Shown here: in pieces, positions 47,320 to 56,717 of the stretch
How the letters are laid out: each line of letters opens with the position of its first letter
How positions within the stretch are numbered: position 1 is the stretch's first letter
Translations under genes and position numbers: made by a program
Source: an uncultured Pseudomonas sp.
GTDB lineage: Bacteria > Pseudomonadota > Gammaproteobacteria > Pseudomonadales > Pseudomonadaceae
Direction of reading: 5' to 3'
Assembly (NCBI RefSeq): GCF_946886105.1
Contig: NZ_CAMPHV010000010.1
Coordinates: 1-64,000, forward strand
Length of the DNA stretch: 64,000 bases
Notes under the pieces: generated by a model
The model's input: only the letters and a program-made list of their open reading frames with translations
What the model was told of the DNA's origin: nothing
The model's database searches: none

Positions 47320-50300
47320 ATGCCGAAGAATGGATTGCTTCTGGCGCTTGTCCTGAGCCTGCTCAGTGCCTGTGATTCCTCTACCTCCGAACCCGCCAAG
47401 GTGACCCAGACCGCCCCACCCGCGAGCGCTCCTGCCGCCAGCGATGAGGCGGCCAAACCAGCGGTCGACGTGCAGGCCCTGAGCGAGCGTTACGCCGGGC
47501 GTGCATTGAGCGTGGTGGACGTTTCCGAGGTGCAGATCGACGGCGCCAGCAGCCTGTCGGTGAGCTTCTCGGTACCGCTCGATCCCGAGCAGAAATTCGC
47601 CGAGCGCCTGCATCTGGTCGATAGCAAGGATGGCAAGGTCGACGGCGCCTGGGTGCTCAGCGACAACCTGATGGAATTGCGTCTGCGCCATCTCGAACCG
47701 CAGCGCAAATTGGTGCTGACGGTGGATGCCGGCCTGCGCGCGGTGACCGGCGAGAAGCTCGCCGCCGAGCACGTCAGCCGTCTGGAGACCCGCGATCTGC
47801 AAGCCAGCGTCGGCTTCGCCAGCCGCGGTTCGTTGTTGCCCACGCGCCTGGCCGAGGGCTTGCCGGTGATCGCGCTGAACGTCGACAAGGTCAATGTCGA
47901 GTTCTTCCGCATCAAGCCCGAATCCCTGCCGGCCTTTCTCAGCCGCTGGGGCACCAGCAGCAGCCTGGATACCTGGGAATCGCGCTCCTTGTTGCCCATG
48001 GCCGAGTTGGTCTATGGCGGCCGTTTCGATCTGAATCCCGCGCGCAATACCCGCGAAACCCTGTTGCTGCCGATCGCCGGCCTGGAGCCGTTCAAGCAGC
48101 CCGGGGTGTACCTGGCGGTGATGCGCGAGGCCGGTAATTACAGCTATTCGCAACCGGCCACGCTGTTCACCCTGAGCGATATCGGCCTGTCCGCGCACCG
48201 CTACCGCAACCGTTTGGATGTGTTCACCCAGGCTCTGGCCGGCGGCGAGGCGATGGCCGATGTGGCACTGGAGTTACTCGACGGCGAAGGCCAACTGCTC
48301 GCCGAAGCCAGCACCGACGGCGCCGGCCATGCCGAGCTGCCGCTGCCGCCGAAGGCCGAAGTGTTGCTCGCGCATCTGGGCGAACAGACCAGCCTGCTGC
48401 GCCTCAACGGCTCGGCGCTGGACCTGGCCGAATTCGATATCGCCGGGCCCAAGGCCCATCCGCTGCAATTTTTCGTGTTCGGCCCGCGGGATTTGTACCG
48501 CCCCGGCGAAACCGTGCTGCTCAACGCCCTGCTGCGCGATGCCGATGGCCGCGCGGTCAAGGCCCAGCCGGTGAATGTCGAGGTGCGTCGACCGGACGAG
48601 CAGGTCAGCCGCAAGTTCGTCTGGCAGGCCGACGACTCCGGTCTCTATCAATACCAGCTGCAACTCGCCGAAGAGGCGCCGACCGGGCGCTGGCAGTTGT
48701 TGCTCGACCTTGGCGACGGCAAACCGCAGCTATATGAATTTTCGGTCGAGGACTTCCTCCCCGAGCGTCTGGCTCTGGAACTCAAGGGCAGCGAGCAGCC
48801 CTACACCCCGGCGCAGAACGCCGACTTCGAAGTGACCGGGCGCTACCTGTACGGCGCGCCGGCCGCCGGCAACCGCTTGAGCGGCCAGCTTTACGTGCGG
48901 CCGCTGCGTGAAGCGGTCGCCAGTTTGCCGGGCTATCAGTTCGGCTCGGTCACCGAGGAAGAGCTGAGCCAGGACATCGAACTCGATGAGGTCAGCCTCG
49001 ACGAGCAGGGCGAAACCCGCCTGAGCATCGACAGTCGTTGGTCGGAGGCGAAATCGCCGCTGCGCCTGATCCTCCAGGCCAGTCTGCAGGAGTCCGGCGG
49101 TCGCGCCATCACCCGTCGGCTGATCCAGCCGGTATGGCCCGCCGAGCGTTTGCCGGGCCTGCGCGGCTTGTTCGACGGCGAGGAAGTGGACGCCGACAGC
49201 CTGGCCGAATTCGAAATACTGGTGGCCGACGCCGCTGGCAACAAACTGGCCGCCGAGCAACTGACGGTGCGTTTTATCCGCGAGCGCCGCGACTACTTCT
49301 GGAACTTCTCCGAGAGCGATGGCTGGAGCCACAACTACAACGAAAAATTCCTCACCCTCGACGAACAGACCCTCAGCACCAAGGCCGACGGCACGGCGAA
49401 AGTCAGCTTCCCGGTGGAGTGGGGGCCGTACCGCGTCGAAGTTATCGACGCCCAGACTGGCATGCTCAGTAGCCTGCGCTTCTGGGCCGGTTACCGCTGG
49501 CAGGACAACGCCGACGGCGGCGCGGTGCGTCCCGATCAGGTCAAGCTGGCACTGGACAAACCGGCCTATGCCGACGGCGAAACCGCCAAGGTCACGGTAA
49601 CCCCGCCCGCCGCCGGTAACGGTTATCTGCTGGTCGAGTCCAGCGAAGGGCCGCTGTGGTGGCAGGAGATCGAGGTGCCGGCCGAAGGCAAAGCCTTCGA
49701 GGTGCCCATCGCCAAGGACTGGGCGCGGCACGACCTGTATATCAGCGCCCTGGTGATCCGCCCCGGCGAGCGCAAAAGCAACGCCACGCCCAAGCGCGCG
49801 GTCGGGTTGCTGCACCTGCCGCTGGAGCGCGCGCCGCGTAAGCTGGCGTTGAGCCTGGAAGCGCCCGAGAAGATGCGCCCCAACCAAGCGCTGAAGGTCA
49901 AGGTACGGGCGCGCGATGCCGATGGCGGTGTGCCGAAGCAGGTGCAGGTACTGGTCGCCGCGGTGGATGTCGGCATTCTCAATATCACCGAGTACGCCAC
50001 TCCCGATCCGTTCGCCAGCCTGTTCGGCCGTAAGGCCTATGGCGCCGACCAGTTGGATATCTACGGTCAACTGATCGAAGCCGGACAGGGCCGGGTGGCT
50101 AAGCTGGCGTTCGGCGGCGACGCGGCCCTGGCCTCCGGCGGCAAACGCCCGGATACCAGCGTGCTGATAGTCGCGCTGCAAAGCCAGCCGCTGCGCCTGA
50201 ACGAGCAGGGCGAGGGCGAAGTCAGCCTGAATATTCCCGACTTCAACGGCGAGTTGCGGCTGATGGCGCAAGCCTGGACGGATGAGCGCTACGGCATGGC

Positions 50301-52239
50301 CGAAGGCAAGACCGTGGTGGCCGCGCCGCTGATCGCCGAGTTGTCGGCGCCGCGCTTCCTCGCCGGTGGCGACGAAACCACCCTGGCCCTGGACCTCAGC
50401 AACCTCTCGGGTCAGGCCCAGCAACTCAAGGTGCAACTGAGTGCGGAAGGGCAACTGAGCCTGACTCAACCGGCCGCCGCCTCGGCAGCGCTCGATCTGG
50501 CCGACGGCGCGCGGAGCATTCTGCGCATTCCTGTGCGCGCGCTCGGCGGTTATGGTCAGGGCCGGGTCAAGGTCAGCGTGCAAGGGCTGGCCCTGCCGGG
50601 CGAGGAGCTGCCGCCGTTCAGCCGCGAATGGACCCTGGGCGTGCGCCCGGCCTATCCGGCGCAACTGCAGCACTTCCGCGCGGTGCTCAAGGAGCAGGCC
50701 TGGAGTCTGCCGGCCGGTGTGCTGGAGACGTTCGAACCAGCGGGGCTGGAGGCGCGCCTGGCGATATCCAGTCGTCCGCCGCTCAACCTCGGCGAGCATA
50801 TCCGCGCGCTCAAGGCGTATCCCTACGGCTGCCTGGAGCAAACCACCAGCGGTCTGTATCCGTCTTTGTACGCCGATGCCGCCAGCCTCAAGCGTCTGGG
50901 TATCACTGGCGAGTCGGATGCACAGCGCAAACGTTCGATCGAGTTGGGTATCGAACGCCTGCTCAGCATGCAGCGCTACAACGGCAGCTTCGGCCTGTGG
51001 GGCGCGGACAGCGATGAGGAATATTGGCTCAGCGCCTATGTCACCGACTTCCTCCTGCGCGCCCGCGAGCAGGGCTTCGGCGTGCCGGACGAGGCGCTGA
51101 AAAAGGCCAGCGAACGCCTGCTGCGTTATGTGCAGGAACGCAACCTGATCGAAGTCAGCTACAGCGACGACGCCAACCACAGCCGCTTCGCCGTGCAGGC
51201 CTATGCCGGTTATGTGCTGGCGCGCAGCCAACAGGCGCCGCTTGGCGCCTTGCGCAGCCTGTACGAGCGCCGCGCCGATGCCGCATCCGGCTTGCCGCTG
51301 GTGCAGTTGGCGGTGGCGCTACGGAAGATGGGCGACCAGCCGCGCAGCGAGGAGCTGCTGGCCGCCGGCCTGGCGCGCGGTCGCGACGGCGACAACTGGC
51401 TCGGCGACTACGGCAGCCCGCTACGCGATCAGGCGCTGATCATGGCGCTGCTGGAGGAACACGACCTGACCGCCAACCGCCGCGAAGAGCGCCTGTTCAA
51501 CCTAGCGGACGAAATGGCCGGCAACCGTTGGCTGTCGACCCAGGAGCGCAATTCGCTGTACCTGGCCGGTCGTAATCTGTTGGGCAAACCCGAGCCGAGC
51601 TGGCGCGCCGATCTGCGCAGCGGCGGCTTCGAGTTCGCCTTGAGCGATGCCCAATCGGGGCTCAAATTGGAAGGCGACGAGCTGGCCGCGCCGCTGACCA
51701 TCGCCAACCCCGGCGAAGCGCCGCTGTACCAGCAACTGACCCTCTCCGGCTATCCGGCCAAGGCGCCGGCCGCGGGCGGCGAGAATCTCAGCATCTACCG
51801 CGAATACCTGGGCATGGACGGCCGGCCGCTGGATCTTACGGCGTTGCAAAGCGGCGAGCTGGTGCTGGTGCACCTGGGCGTGTCGGCCAAACAGCGGGTG
51901 CCGGATGCCCTGGTGGTCGATCTGCTGCCCGCCGGCCTGGAGCTGGAGAACCAGAATCTGGGGCAAAGCTCGGCGAGCCTGGAGGACGCCGGCAGCGCCG
52001 TGAAGGAATGGCTCCAGTCGATGCAGAACGCGGCGATCAAACATCAGGAATTCCGCGGCGACCGTTACGTCGCGGCCATCGATGTAAATGGCTACGACAC
52101 CACGCACCTGCTGTACCTGGCCCGCGCCGTCACCCCCGGCAGCTACCGCGTGCCGCCGCCCCTGGTCGAATCCATGTACCGCCCGAACTGGCAGGCCTTG
52201 GGCGAAACCCCGGCGCGGATGGTGGTCGAGGAGCGCTAA
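47320..52239 (+). CDS. yfhM: Bacterial alpha-2-macroglobulin lipoprotein (YfhM-like)
   Basis: This 1639-residue lipoprotein has a signal peptide ending in the lipobox LLSAC (lipidated Cys about residue 18), followed by a Ser/Pro/Ala linker. Tandem MG-type domains with the bacterial NFDRYRPGET-like repeat (PRDLYRPGETVLLNALLRD at about residue 388) follow. The C-terminal half has the bait-like region, the A2M family block and the thioester motif CLEQ at residues 1171-1174 (YPYGCLEQTTSGLYP), then the helical thioester domain. The protein traps attacking proteases through the thioester in the periplasm. It is usually encoded next to pbpC, whose product repairs the wall; here pbpC starts 1.5 kb downstream, with a RAYT/REP module and a small gene between. 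Confidence 0.95.
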   Translation: MPKNGLLLALVLSLLSACDSSTSEPAKVTQTAPPASAPAASDEAAKPAVDVQALSERYAGRALSVVDVSEVQIDGASSLSVSFSVPLDPEQKFAERLHLVDSKDGKVDGAWVLSDNLMELRLRHLEPQRKLVLTVDAGLRAVTGEKLAAEHVSRLETRDLQASVGFASRGSLLPTRLAEGLPVIALNVDKVNVEFFRIKPESLPAFLSRWGTSSSLDTWESRSLLPMAELVYGGRFDLNPARNTRETLLLPIAGLEPFKQPGVYLAVMREAGNYSYSQPATLFTLSDIGLSAHRYRNRLDVFTQALAGGEAMADVALELLDGEGQLLAEASTDGAGHAELPLPPKAEVLLAHLGEQTSLLRLNGSALDLAEFDIAGPKAHPLQFFVFGPRDLYRPGETVLLNALLRDADGRAVKAQPVNVEVRRPDEQVSRKFVWQADDSGLYQYQLQLAEEAPTGRWQLLLDLGDGKPQLYEFSVEDFLPERLALELKGSEQPYTPAQNADFEVTGRYLYGAPAAGNRLSGQLYVRPLREAVASLPGYQFGSVTEEELSQDIELDEVSLDEQGETRLSIDSRWSEAKSPLRLILQASLQESGGRAITRRLIQPVWPAERLPGLRGLFDGEEVDADSLAEFEILVADAAGNKLAAEQLTVRFIRERRDYFWNFSESDGWSHNYNEKFLTLDEQTLSTKADGTAKVSFPVEWGPYRVEVIDAQTGMLSSLRFWAGYRWQDNADGGAVRPDQVKLALDKPAYADGETAKVTVTPPAAGNGYLLVESSEGPLWWQEIEVPAEGKAFEVPIAKDWARHDLYISALVIRPGERKSNATPKRAVGLLHLPLERAPRKLALSLEAPEKMRPNQALKVKVRARDADGGVPKQVQVLVAAVDVGILNITEYATPDPFASLFGRKAYGADQLDIYGQLIEAGQGRVAKLAFGGDAALASGGKRPDTSVLIVALQSQPLRLNEQGEGEVSLNIPDFNGELRLMAQAWTDERYGMAEGKTVVAAPLIAELSAPRFLAGGDETTLALDLSNLSGQAQQLKVQLSAEGQLSLTQPAAASAALDLADGARSILRIPVRALGGYGQGRVKVSVQGLALPGEELPPFSREWTLGVRPAYPAQLQHFRAVLKEQAWSLPAGVLETFEPAGLEARLAISSRPPLNLGEHIRALKAYPYGCLEQTTSGLYPSLYADAASLKRLGITGESDAQRKRSIELGIERLLSMQRYNGSFGLWGADSDEEYWLSAYVTDFLLRAREQGFGVPDEALKKASERLLRYVQERNLIEVSYSDDANHSRFAVQAYAGYVLARSQQAPLGALRSLYERRADAASGLPLVQLAVALRKMGDQPRSEELLAAGLARGRDGDNWLGDYGSPLRDQALIMALLEEHDLTANRREERLFNLADEMAGNRWLSTQERNSLYLAGRNLLGKPEPSWRADLRSGGFEFALSDAQSGLKLEGDELAAPLTIANPGEAPLYQQLTLSGYPAKAPAAGGENLSIYREYLGMDGRPLDLTALQSGELVLVHLGVSAKQRVPDALVVDLLPAGLELENQNLGQSSASLEDAGSAVKEWLQSMQNAAIKHQEFRGDRYVAAIDVNGYDTTHLLYLARAVTPGSYRVPPPLVESMYRPNWQALGETPARMVVEER

Positions 52240-52243
52240 GCCT

Positions 52244-52548
52244 TCCCCGGATCGCATCCAGGCTCTTGTAGCCCGGATGCATCCGGGGAAATGGTTCGGG
52301 CAAACCGATCCCGCAGGTTGCAACAACTAGCCCTACAGGGCTGCAAGACCGTCCCGGATTTCATCCAGGCTACAAAGGCGCGTGCTCTGGTGGCCCGGAT
52401 GCAATCCGGGGGAAATCTTTCGGACAAGGAGGTCTGGCAGGTTGCAACAAATAGCCCTACAAGCTTGCGCGACTGTCCCCGGATTTCATCCAGGCTACAA
52501 ATGCGCGTGCTCTGGTAGCCCGGATGCAATCCGGGGAAATCTTTCGGA
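52244..52548. repeat. REP array upstream of the RAYT gene, in ~124-bp tandem units
   Basis: Six REP copies alternate in orientation: near 52246-52266, 52268-52288, 52353-52373, 52390-52411, 52471-52492 and 52515-52536. Cores read CCCGGATTTCATCCAGGCTAC or GTAGCCCGGATGCAATCCGGGG. The intervening sequence also repeats: GCAGGTTGCAACAA occurs at 52313 and 52437, and TTTCGGACAAGGAGGTCTG occurs twice, giving units of about 122-126 bp. The whole non-coding gap of 326 bases is this array. Confidence 0.9.
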
Positions 52549-52565
52549 CAAGGAGGTCTGAAAAA

Positions 52566-53096
52566 TTGGTGCATTACCGTCGAGCGAAAACGCCCGGAGC
52601 CTGTTATTTCCTGACGCTTGCCCTGCGGGACCGATCCGCGGACTTGCTGAAGCACCATCACACGCAACTAGGTGACGCCCTGCGCCTAGTGCGTCAGCAA
52701 AAGCCGTATAGCCTGCCCGCAATAGTCTTGTTGCCGGATCACCTGCATATGCTGATGCAGCTACCCAATGGAGACGCCGACTTTTCTGCGCGGGTCCGTT
52801 TACTCAAATCCAGTTTTGTAAGCGCCTTGCGTGCTCAGGGCGTTCAAGGCGTCAGGCTTAACGCCAAAGGCGAGACCGATGTTTGGCAGCGAAGATTCTG
52901 GGAGCCCCTGATCCGTGATCAGCGAGACTTCGCCGCCCACGTCGATTACATCCATATCAACCCCTTGAAGCATGGTTTGGTCGAGCGGGTAAGCGAATGG
53001 CCGTTTTCCAGTTTTCATCGCTATGTGCGGCGTGGCCTGTTGCCGGAGGATTGGGCAGGAGGAGCCGAGCAAACAATAGCCCTTGCGGGTGAGTGA
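52566..53096 (+). CDS. REP-associated tyrosine transposase (RAYT)
   Basis: This Y1-type (IS200/IS605-like HuH) transposase has about 176 residues. The metal-binding HxH is in LLPDHLHMLMQLPNGD, and the catalytic tyrosine region is YIHINPLKHGLVERVSEWPFSSFHRYVRRG, which is also the RAYT C-terminal signature (WPFSSFH). The N-terminal HYRRAKTPGACYFLTLALRDR is typical. The start is TTG at 52566, 9 bases after AAGGAGGT (52550-52557); the longer frame starting at 52524 lies in a REP and was rejected. RAYTs mobilise or maintain REP sequences as single-strand DNA; this gene is flanked on both sides by REP arrays of one family that is also scattered across the window. Confidence 0.93.
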   Translation: MVHYRRAKTPGACYFLTLALRDRSADLLKHHHTQLGDALRLVRQQKPYSLPAIVLLPDHLHMLMQLPNGDADFSARVRLLKSSFVSALRAQGVQGVRLNAKGETDVWQRRFWEPLIRDQRDFAAHVDYIHINPLKHGLVERVSEWPFSSFHRYVRRGLLPEDWAGGAEQTIALAGE

Positions 53097-53103
53097 GAGC
53101 CCC

Positions 53104-53284
53104 TTCCCCGGATTTCATCCGGGCTACAACAGCGTGCCCCGTAGCCCGGATGCAATCCGGGGAAATGGTTCAGGCAATACGGTCTAGCAGGCAGATGGCT
53201 CTTTGGGGGATTCGTGATCGCCCCCGGATTTCATCCGGGCTACAAAGGCCGGTGCCCTGGTAGCCCGGATGCAATCCGGGGAAA
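53104..53284. repeat. REP array downstream of the RAYT gene
   Basis: Four REP copies alternate: CCCCGGATTTCATCCGGGCTAC near 53106, GTAGCCCGGATGCAATCCGGGG near 53141, CCCCGGATTTCATCCGGGCTAC near 53222 and GTAGCCCGGATGCAATCCGGGG near 53259. They form two head-to-head pairs, and the arrangement mirrors that on the other side of the gene. Confidence 0.9.
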
Positions 53285-53315
53285 TCCCGCGGACAACGAG
53301 CGCTGTAAGAGGTAA

Positions 53316-53609
53316 CTACCCGATCAAACCGCTGAGCAACCACAAGCCCAGCACTGCCCAGATCAGCCCGGCGATGATCGAGCGCTTGAGAAACGCCCGT
53401 ACCGCCAGATACAGCAGCCACAGGCCAATGATCAGCACGGCGATGCTGAGCAGCGACGGGGTCACGCCCAGGGCCTTGGACATGCCGTCGATAAAGCTGC
53501 CGACCGCACCGGTGATGAGCCCGAAAAAGCCGCTCAGCCCTTCGACGATAAAGCGGATAATCGAGCCGAATAACTGGCCAAGCGATTCAAAAAAACCTTC
53601 AACACTCAT
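53316..53609 (-). CDS. Small hypothetical membrane protein
   Basis: This 97-residue protein has an amphipathic N-terminus (MSVEGFFESLGQLFGSIIRFIVEGLSGFFGLITGAVGSFIDGMSKALG) and two clear membrane segments near the C-terminus (LLSIAVLIIGLWLLYLAVRAFL and IIAGLIWAVLGLWLLSGLIG). I do not recognise the family. The ATG at 53609 was chosen over 53633; a weak AGAGAA precedes it. It is convergent with the RAYT side and divergent from pbpC, in the gap that separates the macroglobulin and pbpC genes. Coding potential is supported by the coherent hydrophobic pattern only. Confidence 0.6.
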   Translation of the reverse strand: MSVEGFFESLGQLFGSIIRFIVEGLSGFFGLITGAVGSFIDGMSKALGVTPSLLSIAVLIIGLWLLYLAVRAFLKRSIIAGLIWAVLGLWLLSGLIG

Positions 53610-53751
53610 ATTTCTCTGGTTCCAGTTCGACAAGCACTATTGCTGCTGGGCGCCAGTGTGCCAGGCATTTGGCAAAATGGCTGCTTTGCGGCTGGCGTCG
53701 CAGGGGACTCGGGCAATTAAAGCGGATCTATAAGAGCGAACCCAGGATGCA

Positions 53752-56124
53752 ATGCAGGAACTTCGCGTGCTGAACGCCCACGCCTGGCCAACCCGGCTAT
53801 GGCCCGTATTACGCCGCCCATGGCTGGCCGCGCCGCTGTGCCTGGCGCTGCTGCTGTTCGCCGCCGACCGCCTGTTCCCGCTGCCATTGCCCGAGGACGA
53901 TCTGGCCCGCGTGGTGTTGGCCGAAGACGGCACGCCGCTATGGCGCTTCGCCGACCGCGACGGTGTATGGCGTTACCCGGTCAGCTCCGGCGAGATTTCG
54001 CCCTATTACCTGCAAGCGCTGCTGACCTACGAGGACCGCTGGTTCTATCGCCATCCTGGGGTCAATCCGCTGGCCCTGGGGCGCGCGGCCTGGCAGAACC
54101 TGCGCGGCGGGCGCGTGCTGTCCGGCGGCAGCACGTTGTCGATGCAGGTGGCGCGGCTGCTCGATCCGCATGCGCGCAGCTACTCTGGCAAGCTCAAGCA
54201 ACTCTGGCGCACCGCACAGTTGGAGTGGCATCTGTCGAAGGATGAAATCCTCACCCTGTACCTCAATCGCGCGCCCTTCGGTGGCACCTTGCAGGGTGTG
54301 GCGGCCGCCAGTTGGGCTTACCTGGGCAAGCCTCCGAGCCAACTGACCCGCGCCGAAGCCGCGCTGCTCGCGGTGTTGCCGCAAGCGCCGAGCCGTTTGC
54401 GCCCCGATCGCCACCCCGAGCGGGCCCAAGCCGCGCGGGACAAAGTGCTCAGGCGCCTTGCCGACTTCGAAGTGTGGCCGCCATCGACGATCGAGGATGC
54501 GCTGGAAGAGCCGGTGCTGCTGGCGCCGCGTCAGGAGCCACGCCTGGCGCCCTTGCTGGCGCGGCGCTTGAACGTCGCCGGCAGCCCGCCGCTGATCCGC
54601 ACCACCCTGGACGCCGCCCTGCAACGCCGCCTGGAAGACCTGCTGCTGGGCTGGCGCGCGCGTCTGCCGGAGCGCACCTCGGCGGCGATCCTGGTGGTCG
54701 AGCACGCGAACATGGCGGTGCGCGCCTACCTGGGCTCGGTGGATATCGGCGATGCCAAACGCTTCGGCCATGTCGATATGATCACCGCGCAGCGCTCGCC
54801 CGGCTCGACCTTGAAACCCTTTCTCTATGGCATGGCCCTGGACGAGGGGCTGATCCATTCCGAATCCCTGTTGCAGGACGTGCCGCGGCGCTACGGCGAT
54901 TATCGCCCCGGCAACTTCGCCGCCGGTTTCAGCGGCGCAGTCTCGGCCAGCGAGGCCTTGGCCACTTCGCTCAATCTGCCGGCGGTGCAGCTGCTCGAAG
55001 CCTACGGGCCGAAACGTTTCGCCGGCGAACTGCGCAGCGCCGGCGTGCCCTTGGCATTGCCGCCGATGGCCGAGCCGAACTTGGCGCTGATCCTCGGCGG
55101 CGCCGGCAGCCGCCTGGAAGAACTGGTCAGCGGCTACAGCTCCTTCGCCCGCGGCGGCAAGGCAGCGCGTCTGCGTTTTCAAGCGCAGGATGGGTTGCAT
55201 GAACGGCGCCTGCTGTCGCCGGGCGCGGCCTGGATCGTAAGGCGCATCCTCAGCGGCCAGGCCCGCCCGGACCGCGACCCGCGCGCGCAATTGCTGCAGC
55301 GACCGAGCCTGGCCTGGAAGACCGGTACCAGTTACGGCTTTCGCGATGCCTGGGCGATCGGTGTGGCGCCGCGTTACCTGGTCGGCATCTGGATCGGCCG
55401 CCCGGACGGCACCCCGGTGCCCGGCCAATTCGGCCTGGCCTCGGCCGCGCCCTTGCTGTTGCAGGTGCACGATCTGCTGGTCAACCGCGACAGCCAGCGC
55501 GGCATCGCCCTGCCGGCCGATCCGCAACCCGCCGAGGTCGGTGTCGCGGCGATCTGCTGGCCGCTGGGCCAGCCCCTGGACAACCGCGATCCCAATTGTC
55601 GGCGCCAACGTTTCGCCTGGACCCTGGCCGGTACCACACCGCCGACCCTGCAAGCCCGCGATCAACCGCTGGGACTGGGTCTGGAGGAAAAAATCTGGCT
55701 TAACCCCGAAGGTTTGCGCGTCGACGCCAGTTGCCCCGGCGCCACCGCGCATAGCCTGGCCCTGTGGCCCGCGCCTTTGGAACCCTGGCTGCCGCGCCGG
55801 GAGCGGCGCAGCGCCCGTCTGCCGGCCGTCGACCCTGCGTGCCCCCCGCAGAACCCGCCACCCGCCGCGCCACTTTCAATTGTCGGCGTGCGCGACGGCG
55901 ACCGCCTGCGCCGCCCCGCAGGCAGCACCGAACCGCTCCGCCTGCGCCTCACGACTCTGGGTGGCAGCGGCCAACGCTGGTGGTTCGTCGACGGCCAGCC
56001 GGTCGGCGAAAGCAGCGCCGGCAGAGAAATCAATCAGCCCTTCGGCCGCAATGGCCGTTACCAGCTCAGCGTGCTCGACGAGAGCGGGCAGACCGCTCGG
56101 CTGGAATTCCGGGTGGATGACTAG
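53752..56124 (+). CDS. pbpC: Penicillin-binding protein 1C
   Basis: This 790-residue bifunctional peptidoglycan synthase has an N-terminal membrane anchor (residues about 20-43, RRPWLAAPLCLALLLFAADRLF). The glycosyltransferase family 51 domain has the catalytic-glutamate motif EDRWFYRHPGVNP and GGSTLSMQVARLLDP. The transpeptidase domain has STLK (SPGSTLKPFLYG), SLN (ATSLNLPAVQ) and KTGTS (WKTGTSYGFRDAW), so all three active-site motifs are intact. A C-terminal BiPBP_C beta domain ends the protein (VGVRDGDRLRRPAGSTEPLRLRL ... QLSVLDESGQTARLEF). It normally pairs with the alpha-2-macroglobulin gene; here a RAYT module splits the pair. Confidence 0.96.
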   Translation: MQELRVLNAHAWPTRLWPVLRRPWLAAPLCLALLLFAADRLFPLPLPEDDLARVVLAEDGTPLWRFADRDGVWRYPVSSGEISPYYLQALLTYEDRWFYRHPGVNPLALGRAAWQNLRGGRVLSGGSTLSMQVARLLDPHARSYSGKLKQLWRTAQLEWHLSKDEILTLYLNRAPFGGTLQGVAAASWAYLGKPPSQLTRAEAALLAVLPQAPSRLRPDRHPERAQAARDKVLRRLADFEVWPPSTIEDALEEPVLLAPRQEPRLAPLLARRLNVAGSPPLIRTTLDAALQRRLEDLLLGWRARLPERTSAAILVVEHANMAVRAYLGSVDIGDAKRFGHVDMITAQRSPGSTLKPFLYGMALDEGLIHSESLLQDVPRRYGDYRPGNFAAGFSGAVSASEALATSLNLPAVQLLEAYGPKRFAGELRSAGVPLALPPMAEPNLALILGGAGSRLEELVSGYSSFARGGKAARLRFQAQDGLHERRLLSPGAAWIVRRILSGQARPDRDPRAQLLQRPSLAWKTGTSYGFRDAWAIGVAPRYLVGIWIGRPDGTPVPGQFGLASAAPLLLQVHDLLVNRDSQRGIALPADPQPAEVGVAAICWPLGQPLDNRDPNCRRQRFAWTLAGTTPPTLQARDQPLGLGLEEKIWLNPEGLRVDASCPGATAHSLALWPAPLEPWLPRRERRSARLPAVDPACPPQNPPPAAPLSIVGVRDGDRLRRPAGSTEPLRLRLTTLGGSGQRWWFVDGQPVGESSAGREINQPFGRNGRYQLSVLDESGQTARLEFRVDD

Positions 56125-56335
56125 GCTTGTGACCGGTGTCACGGCCTAGCGGGGTGATGGCAAGGAGCAGTGGGCTTTCCGGCGTGCCCAGGCGTATTGC
56201 GAATCTGCGCGAGCTCAAGCAATTGGAACTGGTGCTCACATTACTTCCCCCTGACTTGCCCGTCCTTGAAAGTGCCTCCTAAAATGCACCATTGTCTGGC
56301 ATTTTCGGCAGACTTGCTGATAAAGGATTAGCTGC

Positions 56336-56707
56336 ATGCGCCAACGGGCACTGATGATGCTCTGCATTCTGGTCGGGCTTTTGTTGGCTTTTGCCAGCCT
56401 TGGGCATTGGCTCTGGCCCAGATGGGAGGCCAGCGGTAATGTTCTAGACCTGACGCTCTGCTACCTGACGCTGAGCACCTGCCCCTTTATGTCGACCTAC
56501 GAATCGCGGTACTGGAACGAGCTGCTGATTCTCAATGGCGTGGTGTTCGTTTTCTGGTTGCCTTATATAGCGGCGCTTTATGGTTGCGTAATGGGGCGTA
56601 CGGCCACGGGCCAGATTGTCGGCGGCGTACTGGCCACGCTGATCGTGCTGCTGGGTTTTTCCCTGATCACCCTGACCCTGTTGCTTCAGGGCCTTCGCTT
56701 CGGGTAG
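56336..56707 (+). CDS. Hypothetical four-segment membrane protein
   Basis: This 123-residue protein has a start preceded by AAAGGA 8 bases upstream. It has hydrophobic segments at residues 5-25 (ALMMLCILVGLLLAFASLGHWLW), about 62-85 (ELLILNGVVFVFWLPYIAALYGCV) and 93-120 (IVGGVLATLIVLLGFSLITLTLLLQGL), with a short polar middle (TLSTCPFMSTYESRYWN). I do not recognise the family. It ends 10 bases before the next gene, with which it is probably co-transcribed. The 56125-56335 gap holds no recognised site. Confidence 0.6.
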   Translation: MRQRALMMLCILVGLLLAFASLGHWLWPRWEASGNVLDLTLCYLTLSTCPFMSTYESRYWNELLILNGVVFVFWLPYIAALYGCVMGRTATGQIVGGVLATLIVLLGFSLITLTLLLQGLRFG

Positions 56708-56717
56708 GTAGAGCGCG

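Noticed and set aside
48730..51231. 833-residue open frame on the minus strand opposite the alpha-2-macroglobulin gene
   Set aside because: Antisense shadow; repetitive Arg/Gln/Leu/Ala composition and no domain, whereas the plus strand carries lipobox and thioester motifs.
52524..52565. Upstream ATG of the RAYT frame
   Set aside because: It lies inside a REP copy and has no ribosome site; AAGGAGGT at 52550-52557 points to the TTG at 52566.
52240..53290. CRISPR array in the 52-53 kb repeats
   Set aside because: Copies alternate in orientation, spacing is irregular, spacers repeat themselves and the neighbouring gene is a RAYT, not cas.
53605..53640. GGAACC on the minus strand upstream of the small membrane protein gene as a second hrp box
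   Set aside because: No CCACNNA at 15-16 bases; only the first half of the motif is present.
53938..55752. 604-residue open frame opposite pbpC
   Set aside because: Antisense shadow with no motif; the plus-strand gene has all catalytic motifs intact.
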